NCBI GenBank assembly: GCA_902827055.1
Contig: CADEHD010000014.1
Span: 1-17,129, forward strand
Length of the DNA stretch: 17,129 nucleotides
Direction of reading: 5' to 3'
Source of the DNA: an uncultured Chloroflexota bacterium
GTDB lineage: Bacteria > Chloroflexota > Dehalococcoidia > UBA2979
How positions within the stretch are numbered: position 1 is the first letter of the stretch; every line of letters begins with the position of its first letter. Of this stretch, positions 10,851 through 16,617 are shown piece by piece. Made by a program: the position numbers and the translations under genes. The notes below the pieces were generated by a model. That model was not told the origin of the DNA. It made no database searches and was given only the letters and a program-made list of their open reading frames with translations.

Positions 10851-11010
10851 CTGCACTCCACCGCGCAGGTCGGCGCGTACGGGCGCAGCATCGAGTCCGG
10901 TCAACGACTCGAACAACGCGATCCCGATGGCGCGACACGCTGGCCGCTCACTCGCGACCCGCGACTGCTGCCGAGGCTATGGTAGGCGACGCGGCGGAGG
11001 AGCGAACTCG

Positions 11011-11145
11011 CTAGACGGCGAGCCGAGCACGGCCGCGCTGGCGCCGGCGACGAATGACGTCGCGCCCCGTGCGCGTGGCCATCCGGGCGAGGAATCCGTG
11101 GGTCCGCTTTCGCGGAATGCGCTTCGGTTGCCATGTTCGCTTCAC
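11011..11145 (-). CDS. rpmH: 50S ribosomal protein L34
   Basis: 44 residues. The product starts MKRTWQPKRIPRKRTHGFLA, continues RMATRTGRDVIRRRRQRGRA and ends RLAV, the full canonical L34. The GTG start at 11145 is supported by GGAG with 6-nt spacing. Trp replaces the common Tyr at position 5. A promoter-like pair lies 45-74 nt upstream. The gene is first in the rpmH-rnpA-yidD cluster. dnaA, often found on the other side, is not here, and I see no TTATCCACA-type DnaA boxes in the adjacent intergenic DNA. Confidence 0.97.
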   Translation of the reverse strand: MKRTWQPKRIPRKRTHGFLARMATRTGRDVIRRRRQRGRARLAV

Positions 11146-11189
11146 GGACGGCTCCGGACTCTGCCTGGGCGGGAAACAGCGGAGCCGCC

Positions 11190-11219
11190 ATCTTAGAAGC
11201 CTGCGACCCCACGAGGCAA
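11190..11219 (-). promoter_or_regulatory. Predicted promoter of rpmH-rnpA-yidD
   Basis: TTGCCT (11219-11214), an 18-nt spacer, and TAAGAT (11195-11190) on the minus strand. The start of transcription would be about 40 nt before the rpmH GTG. Confidence 0.45.
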
Positions 11220-11259
11220 ATCACGGGCGCCGGCCGCTGCAGCCACGGGTGCCACGACG

Positions 11260-11265
11260 TACAAT
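11260..11265 (+). promoter_or_regulatory. Candidate -10 box (TACAAT) for the membrane protein-peroxiredoxin pair
   Basis: TACAAT matches the consensus at five of six positions and lies 58 nt before the ATG at 11324. No good -35 box is seen at 17-18 nt upstream, so this is tentative. It diverges from the rpmH promoter within the same intergenic region. Confidence 0.35.
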
Positions 11266-11323
11266 CCGGCCGCGGGCAGCTTCAAGCGCCCACAGGTCGG
11301 CGCGTGCTGATGGAGACGGACCC

Positions 11324-11623
11324 ATGCCTTCCCACGAGCAGATAACGCCTCAGGCGGCCTTTCAGTCGCGGCACAGCCGGGTCTCGCGGCTGGTCGCGAG
11401 TGCGACCGCAGCCTTCGTGGCGGCGGCACCGGCTGTTGTCACCGCCACGGAAGAGGGCCGAGTCCTCGAGCGCCCCGAGAACTTCACGTCGGTGTTCCTC
11501 TACACGGCGCTGGCAGCTGGTAGCGTGCTCCTCGTCGCCAGCCTCGGTCGCCTCTACCAGCTGCAGCGCGGCATCCGCTGGCGCTTCCAGGACCCGGACG
11601 CGCCTCACGACGAGCACCACTAG
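11324..11623 (+). CDS. Small membrane protein upstream of the selenoperoxiredoxin
   Basis: 99 residues from an ATG with GGAG 8 nt upstream. A hydrophobic stretch (residues about 24-41, LVASATAAFVAAAPAVVT) may be a signal peptide or first membrane helix. A clear transmembrane helix follows at about 57-77 (SVFLYTALAAGSVLLVASLG), then a basic/acidic tail ending HDEHH. No cysteines and no recognised family. Only 34 nt separate it from the TTG of the peroxiredoxin gene on the same strand, so they probably share a transcript. The histidine-rich end could bind metal, but this is speculation. Confidence 0.7.
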   Translation: MPSHEQITPQAAFQSRHSRVSRLVASATAAFVAAAPAVVTATEEGRVLERPENFTSVFLYTALAAGSVLLVASLGRLYQLQRGIRWRFQDPDAPHDEHH

Positions 11624-11657
11624 TCCGATACCGCGCGACGGGGACGAGGCAACGGCG

Positions 11658-12161
11658 TTGACTCGTGCCGACCCCATCGCCATCGGGAGTCGGGTCCCCG
11701 CCTTTGAACTGCACGGGGTCGATCGCGAGATCGTGACCAACGACCACTTCGCGGGCGCGTCCGGCGTCCTGGCGTTCTTCCCAAAGGCGTTCACAGACGG
11801 CTGACGGGCCGAGCTGCGGCAGCTCCAGCTCGCGCTCGGCGAGTTCGCCGCTGCCGGTGCCCGCGTCGCGGGCGTCAGCTCGGACACCTGGCTTGAGCAT
11901 CGTCGGTTTGCCGCGGTCGAGGGCCTCACGTTCCCGCTGCTCTCGGACTGGCCCGCCGGCGCAACGATCAACGCGTTCGGCGCCGCCGACGCTGCCGGGC
12001 GCGCGCGTCGGGTGACGTTCGTCTTCGATCGGCTGGGCATCATCCGAGGCGTCATCGCGGACTCGGAACCGGCCGCGCATGCCCGCGCGGCGCTGCTAGT
12101 CGCGCAGGCGATCGGCACCGCGAGAGACAGCGGTGCTCCGCCCACCTCGGTCAGCCACTGA
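11658..12161 (+). CDS. Selenocysteine-containing peroxiredoxin (AhpE/BCP-like), TGA at codon 49 read as Sec
   Basis: Thiol/selenol peroxidase of the AhpC-TSA fold that would reduce hydroperoxides. Starting at TTG 11658 (GAGG 8 nt upstream), the frame runs 48 codons to an in-frame TGA at 11802-11804 and then continues 118 sense codons to TGA at 12159-12161. Before the TGA it reads LAFFPKAFTDG; after it RAELRQLQLALGEF. The TGA falls exactly on the peroxidatic cysteine of the PxxxTxxC signature: Pro42, Thr46, position 49. The downstream half has the family's remaining features: GVSSDTWLEHRRFA, the TFPLLSDW block, and RRVTFVFDRLGIIR with the active-site arginine (Arg117/118). The product (167 aa) contains no cysteine, so Sec49 would be the only chalcogen and a partner thiol must resolve it (1-Cys-type mechanism). 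It looks closest to mycobacterial AhpE. Alternatives are a nonsense mutation or sequencing error (TGC to TGA). Sec machinery cannot be seen in this window. Confidence 0.8.
11805..11839 (+). promoter_or_regulatory. Candidate bacterial SECIS stem-loop after the in-frame TGA
   Basis: Downstream of the TGA, CCGAGC (11809-11814) pairs with GCTCGG (11834-11839). A single bulged U (11815) is followed by an upper stem GCGG (11816-11819) with TCGC (11830-11833) and a 10-nt loop. A bulged U and an apical loop beginning 18-19 nt from the TGA recall the E. coli fdhF element. A competing 6-bp hairpin (11811-11816 with 11820-11825) also exists. In such GC-rich DNA folding alone is weak evidence. Confidence 0.4.
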
Positions 12162-12182
12162 GGCTCAGGCGGCGGCGCCTCG

Positions 12183-12728
12183 CTAGTTGGGCGCGCCGTT
12201 GCTGGTGGGCGACGGGTCGTCCAGGGGGTGGCCGGTCTCGATGGCGTCGATGATCAGGCGCCGGCGCTCCTCGATGCTCTCGAGTCGCTCACGCAACTCC
12301 TCGCGCATCTCGCCGAGCGCCTCGAGCTTGTGCTCGACGATCGCGAGCTGGCGACGGAGCGCATCGATGATGACCTCAGCCCGCCGCTTACGTTCAGGCA
12401 GCTCACGGTCCGGACGGAACGTGGCGCGGATCTGCGCGCGCAACTCGTCTGCCTCGACCATCTCCTTGATCTCGGCCAGCGTGAGGCCCAGGAGGCTCTG
12501 CATGTTCCGGATCGAGGAAATCCGGTCGACGTCTGAGTCGGAGTAGAGCCGGAATCCACCGTCCAGCCGCTCTGGTGGACGGAGGAGCCCCTTTTCTTCG
12601 TAGAAGCGCAGCGTGCGCTGGGTGACGCCTGTGCGCTCGGCGACCTCGCCGATCTGATAACGCGCCACCGACTCGTCGTCGGGACGAGCTTCATCGGCCT
12701 TGCCTGAGCGGTTCTCGCGCTGCACCAC
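12183..12728 (-). CDS. MerR-family transcriptional regulator
   Basis: 181 residues. A winged helix-turn-helix at residues about 24-67 (YQIGEVAERTGVTQRTLRFY, then EEKGLLRPPERLDGGFRLYS) is the MerR DNA-binding domain. A long charged helix (about 115-165) would form the dimer coiled coil. No large effector domain follows and there is no cysteine, so it is neither SoxR-like nor a typical metal sensor; the signal is unknown. The start is GTG at 12728: a TTG further upstream (12764) is part of the predicted -35 box, and the -10 box ends six bases before the GTG, indicating a leaderless transcript. It converges with the selenoperoxiredoxin gene, 21 bp between stops; a regulatory link is possible but not shown. 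Confidence 0.9.
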   Translation of the reverse strand: MVQRENRSGKADEARPDDESVARYQIGEVAERTGVTQRTLRFYEEKGLLRPPERLDGGFRLYSDSDVDRISSIRNMQSLLGLTLAEIKEMVEADELRAQIRATFRPDRELPERKRRAEVIIDALRRQLAIVEHKLEALGEMREELRERLESIEERRRLIIDAIETGHPLDDPSPTSNGAPN

Positions 12729-12734
12729 GGCGCG

Positions 12735-12764
12735 ATGGTAGAGATGGGCTTCTAGGCGCGTCAA
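12735..12764 (-). promoter_or_regulatory. Predicted leaderless promoter of the MerR gene
   Basis: TTGACG (12764-12759), an 18-nt spacer, TACCAT (12740-12735), then six bases and the GTG start at 12728. The same TCTACCATCG sequence occurs just before the downstream glutamine synthetase gene. Confidence 0.55.
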
Positions 12765-12812
12765 ACGACGGAGCCTCGCGGCTGCGCGAAACGCGAACTT
12801 GCAGAATCGAGG

Positions 12813-13550
12813 CTAGTCGTCGTCCTCGTCATCGTCGTCCGCGGGAGGACGAGACCGGGGCAGCAGCGGCGTTGCGCGCTCGTCCTGCGTCGGGTCGGGG
12901 GGCGCGGGCACGTCTCGCGCCGCCTGCACGATCTCAGCAAGCGCGCCCGATGACGCCGGCACCAACACGACACCGGCACCGGCATTGCGCCACAGCTCCA
13001 GCCCCGGGACGGGGGGCGACGAGCCGATGAGCACCACGAGGGGTGCGCGCATGTGCTCGGCCACGCGACGCATCTCCAGCTGGCCGAGGACCGAGAGACC
13101 CTCCCCGGGGTCGCCAACGAGCACGCCGTCGAGGTCGAGCGCCCCATACCGGCGCAGTTCGTCGTCGGTCGCCTCGGCAGGTGCCACCGCAACGCGTCCG
13201 AGAGCACGCTCGAGCAGCGCGTCGGCGACGGTCTGCGCGACATCGAACACCAGGAAGTCCACGCCCGCCTCGAGGAGCGCGCGCGTGTCCTCGCGCGTCG
13301 CGCCATCGATGCGCATCCCCACGGGCGTCCCGCTCGCGCCCTGCACGGTGTCACCCACGCTCGATCGCGGCCCGACGTGGAGCAGTGCGCCCGCGCCTGC
13401 CTCCACCGCCGCCCGAGCCGCGGTCGCGTCCGCGACCTCCGCCATGACGAGCACGCGCGGCGTGGCCGGGCCCTCCTCGCGGCGCACGAAGCCAAAGGCC
13501 CGCGTGCGGCGCTGGCCGGCCTCGCGGATGCGGTCGCGCAGCTTACTCAT
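12813..13550 (-). CDS. Hypothetical alpha/beta-barrel-like protein with acidic tail
   Basis: 245 residues starting at ATG 13550, with GGAG 5 nt upstream. Repeating strand-helix units (VLVMAEV, ALLHVG, VGMRIDG, FLVFDV, VAVAPA, GVLVGD, LVVLIGS, GVVLVPAS) look like a (beta/alpha)8 TIM barrel of the phosphate-binding kind. No catalytic motif is recognised. The last residues are a run of aspartate and glutamate (DDDDEDDD) after a Pro-rich linker. Cytoplasmic, with no signal or membrane segment. It lies 34 nt downstream of the tRNA-Thr gene on the same strand with no visible terminator between them, so it may be transcribed from the tRNA promoter. Function unknown. Confidence 0.75.
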   Translation of the reverse strand: MSKLRDRIREAGQRRTRAFGFVRREEGPATPRVLVMAEVADATAARAAVEAGAGALLHVGPRSSVGDTVQGASGTPVGMRIDGATREDTRALLEAGVDFLVFDVAQTVADALLERALGRVAVAPAEATDDELRRYGALDLDGVLVGDPGEGLSVLGQLEMRRVAEHMRAPLVVLIGSSPPVPGLELWRNAGAGVVLVPASSGALAEIVQAARDVPAPPDPTQDERATPLLPRSRPPADDDDEDDD

Positions 13551-13584
13551 CGACGCTCCAACCACCAGGGGAAGACGTGGGGAA

Positions 13585-13659
13585 TGGAGCCCGCGGGGGG
13601 ATTCGAACCCTCGGCCTGCTGTTTACGAAACAGCTGCTCTACCACTGAGCTACACGGGC
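13585..13659 (-). tRNA. tRNA-Thr (anticodon CGT)
   Basis: 75 nt including an encoded CCA. Seven-base-pair acceptor stem (GCCCGTG with CGCGGGC, one G-U), D stem GCTC/GAGC, and a five-pair anticodon stem GCTGT/ACAGC with loop TTCGTAA. The anticodon CGT at 13627-13625 reads ACG (Thr). T-loop TTCGAAT, discriminator T. The T stem has one A-C mismatch (position 50 with 64). A good promoter lies directly upstream. Confidence 0.95.
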
Positions 13660-13672
13660 TTGCAGCCGTCCG

Positions 13673-13702
13673 AGTATACGGACGCGCACCGCACTCACTC
13701 AA
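13673..13702 (-). promoter_or_regulatory. Predicted promoter of the tRNA-Thr gene
   Basis: TTGAGT (13702-13697), an 18-nt spacer, then TATACT (13678-13673), a five-of-six match to the -10 consensus. It is 14 nt from the mature tRNA 5' end at 13659. Confidence 0.6.
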
Positions 13703-13746
13703 ATCTCACGTCGCCTCGGCGGCTCCGGTCGTCCGGCGCGCCGAGG

Positions 13747-15090
13747 TCAGGCGGCGGCCCTCGCCGCGGGGGCGTGGTCATAGCGACCCGGGGACGCCTC
13801 GCGCAGCCGCAGCACGAGCACGAGCGGTACGAGGAGCACGGCGATCGCGACCACCGACAACGACTCGAGGCCGCTCGCCACGACAATCGGGCCCGCCGCG
13901 AGCGGCATGACCATCGACGCCAGCTGGCTGACAGAGTCGCTCAGACCGACGGCCCGCCCGCGCTCACCGGCCGCCACCACCTCGGTGATCAGCGCGGAGG
14001 ACGCCACGGTGCACGCGGCCCAGCCGACGCCCACGAGGAACGTGCCGAAGGTGATGACCGCGTACGCCTCGGACCGCGGCACAAGGATCGACCCGATCCC
14101 GAGGATCACGCACCCCGCGAGCATGAGCGGTCGCCGCCCGAAGCGGTCGCTGAGCCTGCCGAGGGGAATCGATGGCCCGAACATGCCGACAACGTGGATC
14201 GAGACGGAGAGGGAGATCAGGGGGAGCGCGTGCCCGTGGTGCGAGAGCGCCAACGAGGTCATCGCCATCATCATCGCCATGACGCCCTGCGCCGCGAAGT
14301 TCACGGCGTACGCCGTCGCCAGCGGGTAGTGCCGAAGCCAGACACGGAGCCCGCCGCCCTCGGAGAGCGTGGTGGCGCTCGCGGGCGGCGCCACGTACCC
14401 GGGGTAGAACTGCTCGAGGTTCTGCGCGATGGTCTTGGGGTCGGGCCGCACCGCCACCACCAGCGCCGTGCTCGGCAGCACGATGAGCGGCATCAGGAAC
14501 CACACGGTCGTCAGCGGGTTCATCCCGCTTCGCCCCTCGATGGCCTGCGCGGCCGCGAACAGCAGCGGCGCCGCGAACGCGCCAACCAGCGACCCGGTCA
14601 GCACGTATCCCAGGCCCTCGGCGCGACGGGCGGGCAGGAACATGTCGGCTGCGGCCAGTCGCAGCTGCTGCCCGGCGCCGACGCCCATCCCGAACACGAT
14701 GACGCCGACGATCACGAGCGCGAACGACCCGGCCAGCATCGCCGCGCCCACGAACAGCGCTCCGAGCATGGTCAGCAGGAGCCCGAGCAGCATCCCGGCG
14801 CGCCGGCCGTAGCGGTCGGTCAAGTAGCCCACCGGGTAGGCCACGACGAGGCGGCTCACGGACAGAAGGCTGGTTCCGAGCCCGGCGAGCGCCGCCGACC
14901 CGAGCATCTGCACAGTCATCAGCGGCACGAGCGTCGGGATGGCCTGGTTCCCCATGCCGATGAACGCCTGCGCGAGGGTCAGGAGCAGGGTGTTCCGTCG
15001 GATCAGCGGCGGGAGGCGGTCCGCGCGCGCCGGTCGCGCCGGTGTTGGCGTGTCGCCTGGCGAGGGGGTGTGGCGGGTCTCGGCGGTCAT
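13747..15090 (-). CDS. Major facilitator superfamily transporter
   Basis: 447 residues, 12 predicted transmembrane helices in two halves of six. The MFS loop motif appears in both: GYLTDRYGRRAGM between helices 2 and 3, and GRLSDRFGRRPLM between helices 8 and 9. The N-terminus is a Pro/Thr/Arg-rich cytoplasmic tail of about 30 residues. It should be a proton-driven symporter or antiporter of the inner membrane. Substrate cannot be told; the general layout recalls drug or metabolite exporters. The ATG at 15090 lacks a Shine-Dalgarno sequence, but TAGAGT (15102-15097) lies six bases before it, consistent with a leaderless start. It is 71 nt downstream of the alpha-type glutamine synthetase on the same strand. 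Confidence 0.93.
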   Translation of the reverse strand: MTAETRHTPSPGDTPTPARPARADRLPPLIRRNTLLLTLAQAFIGMGNQAIPTLVPLMTVQMLGSAALAGLGTSLLSVSRLVVAYPVGYLTDRYGRRAGMLLGLLLTMLGALFVGAAMLAGSFALVIVGVIVFGMGVGAGQQLRLAAADMFLPARRAEGLGYVLTGSLVGAFAAPLLFAAAQAIEGRSGMNPLTTVWFLMPLIVLPSTALVVAVRPDPKTIAQNLEQFYPGYVAPPASATTLSEGGGLRVWLRHYPLATAYAVNFAAQGVMAMMMAMTSLALSHHGHALPLISLSVSIHVVGMFGPSIPLGRLSDRFGRRPLMLAGCVILGIGSILVPRSEAYAVITFGTFLVGVGWAACTVASSALITEVVAAGERGRAVGLSDSVSQLASMVMPLAAGPIVVASGLESLSVVAIAVLLVPLVLVLRLREASPGRYDHAPAARAAA

Positions 15091-15096
15091 CAGCGG

Positions 15097-15102
15097 ACTC
15101 TA
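15097..15102 (-). promoter_or_regulatory. Candidate leaderless -10 box (TAGAGT) of the MFS gene
   Basis: A TANNNT element exactly six bases before the ATG at 15090. The -35 region (GTGCGT, 17 nt upstream) is poor, so the call rests on spacing and the absence of a ribosome binding site. Confidence 0.35.
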
Positions 15103-15161
15103 CGGCGGGCGTGGACCGAACGCACGCCTCAGGCGCACTCGGCGCCGAGGTCGCGCTCGAG

Positions 15162-16505
15162 CTACAGGACGCTGAGGTAGCGCTCGACCTCCCAGTTACT
15201 GACCTGCGCCCGGTACTCCTGCCACTCGTGGAGCTTGTTCCGAATCAGCGAGTGGAACACGTGCTCGCCGAGCGTCTCGCGCAACAGCGCCGAGCCCTCG
15301 AACCGGGCGATCGCCTCGCCCAGCGACGCGGGCAGCGACTCGATGCCACGCGCGGCCCGTTCCGCGCTCGAGAGGCTGGCGGCGTCGGTCTCGATAGGTA
15401 ACGGTAGCTCCAGCTGCTCCTCGATGCCCGCCAGGCCGGCGGCCAGCACGCCGGCCAGCGCCAGGTACGGGTTGCACGCGGCGTCCGGCACGCGGTACTC
15501 GACGCGCGTCGACCCCTCGAGGCCGGGCCGGAACTGGGGCACCCGCAGCAGGTCCGAGTGGTTGCGCGGCGACCAGGTGACGTACGTCGGCGCCTCGAAC
15601 CCGGGCACGAGTCGCTTGTAGCTGTTCACCCACTGGTTCGTGAGCAGCGCCAGCTCGGGCGCGTGGCGCAGCAGCCCCGCCATGAAGCGCCGCGCCGTCG
15701 TCGAGAGGTGGAGCGGATCCGCTGCATCGAAGAACGCGTTCTCCTCGCCCCGGAAGAGGGACATCTGGAGGTGCATCGCGGAGCCGTTGAGCTCGCTCCG
15801 CGGCTTGGGCATGAACGTGGCGTACACCCCGTGCCGCTGCGCGATCTCCTTCACGACGAGCCGGTAGGTCATCACCGAGTCGGCCATCGAGAGCGCGTCG
15901 GTGTGGCGGAGGTCGATCTCGTGCTGGCTTGGTGCCGCCTCGTGGTGACTCAGCGCCACCGGGATGCCCATCTCCTCGAGGGTGAGCACGGTCTCGCGAC
16001 GCAGGTCGGTCCCGCTGTCGAGCGGCGTCAGATCGAAATACCCGCCGCGGTCGAGCAACGTCGTGTCTTCGGCGCTCCGGAAGTAGAAGAACTCGATCTC
16101 CGGGGAGACGTAGAAGGTGAACCCCAGCCGCGCGGCCCGCTCGACCACCGACTTCAGGACGTGGCGCGGGTCGCCCTCGAACGGCTCGCCCGAGGGCAGT
16201 CGCACGTCGCAGAACATCCGCGCGACCGCCTGCTCGCGCGGCCGCCACGGCAGCAACTGGAACGTCGATGGGTCGGGCACGGCGGCCATGTCGGCCTCGT
16301 CACTCCGCGCGAACCCCTCGATCGACGCCCCATCGAAGGAGGCGCCGTCAGTGAACGCGTGATCCAGCTCGTCCACGGTGATCGCCGCCGACTTCAGGGC
16401 GCCCACGATGTCCGTGAACCAGAGCCGGATGAACTTCACGTCCAGGTCGCGGCACTGCTGGATGACGTGTTGCTGGGCGGGGAGGTCGCTGGCGGCGTCG
16501 TACAT
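15162..16505 (-). CDS. Type I-alpha glutamine synthetase-like protein
   Basis: 447 residues, the size of the shorter alpha class. It would join ammonia and glutamate using ATP. Present are the ammonia-site loop SFDGASIEGFARSDEADM (56-73), EIEFF with the metal-ligand Glu (136-140), SHHEAAPSQHEIDL (186-199), FMPKP (231-235), NSYKRLVPGFEAP, the NHSDLLRVP arginine loop and VEYRVPDAACNPYLALAG. The Tyr adenylylation segment of the beta class is absent. Unusual residues: NGSAMHLQMSL (240-250) has Ala for the usual Gly and Gln247 where the second His of the MHxH nucleotide motif normally sits. It is therefore either a true glutamine synthetase with a variant ATP site or a gamma-glutamyl ligase for another amine. 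A TACCAT box lies 7 nt before the ATG. It follows a beta-type paralogue. Confidence 0.9.
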   Translation of the reverse strand: MYDAASDLPAQQHVIQQCRDLDVKFIRLWFTDIVGALKSAAITVDELDHAFTDGASFDGASIEGFARSDEADMAAVPDPSTFQLLPWRPREQAVARMFCDVRLPSGEPFEGDPRHVLKSVVERAARLGFTFYVSPEIEFFYFRSAEDTTLLDRGGYFDLTPLDSGTDLRRETVLTLEEMGIPVALSHHEAAPSQHEIDLRHTDALSMADSVMTYRLVVKEIAQRHGVYATFMPKPRSELNGSAMHLQMSLFRGEENAFFDAADPLHLSTTARRFMAGLLRHAPELALLTNQWVNSYKRLVPGFEAPTYVTWSPRNHSDLLRVPQFRPGLEGSTRVEYRVPDAACNPYLALAGVLAAGLAGIEEQLELPLPIETDAASLSSAERAARGIESLPASLGEAIARFEGSALLRETLGEHVFHSLIRNKLHEWQEYRAQVSNWEVERYLSVL

Positions 16506-16512
16506 GGCCTCG

Positions 16513-16518
16513 ATGGTA
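16513..16518 (-). promoter_or_regulatory. Candidate leaderless -10 box (TACCAT) of the alpha-type glutamine synthetase gene
   Basis: TACCAT lies seven bases before the ATG at 16505, within the same TCTACCATCG context as the MerR promoter. No clear -35 box. GAGG is also present but only 2 nt from the ATG, too close for normal initiation. Confidence 0.4.
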
Positions 16519-16569
16519 GATACGAGAGGTTACGGCTGTGTTTCTCGCGCCCGCGCGCCCCGGATACCA

Positions 16570-16594
16570 ACAGGGCCCCTCGAGGGGGCCCTGT
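16570..16594 (-). terminator. GC-rich hairpin between the two glutamine synthetase genes
   Basis: Perfect 10-bp inverted repeat (ACAGGGCCCC at 16570-16579 and its complement at 16585-16594) with a 5-nt loop, 24 nt after the stop of the upstream gene. On the minus strand it is followed only by GGTATCC, not a T tract, so it may terminate weakly or mainly stabilise the 3' end of the upstream mRNA. Confidence 0.55.
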
Positions 16595-16617
16595 CGCAGC
16601 TTCAGTAGCCGCCAGCG

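Noticed and set aside
10981..11224. 107-codon minus frame and 173-codon plus frame over rpmH
   Set aside because: They overlap the true 44-residue L34 gene in other frames and show no family features.
11146..11323. Replication origin next to rpmH
   Set aside because: No DnaA-box-like sequences, no AT-rich stretch and no dnaA or dnaN gene nearby.
11658..11804. Reading the peroxiredoxin as a pseudogene truncated at codon 48
   Set aside because: The stop lies exactly on the peroxidatic residue and the rest of the frame is intact and conserved; selenocysteine explains this better, although a sequencing error is not excluded.
12729..12764. TTG at 12764 as the start of the MerR gene
   Set aside because: This TTG is part of a TTGACG -35 box with a matching -10 box, and the transcript would start at the GTG at 12728.
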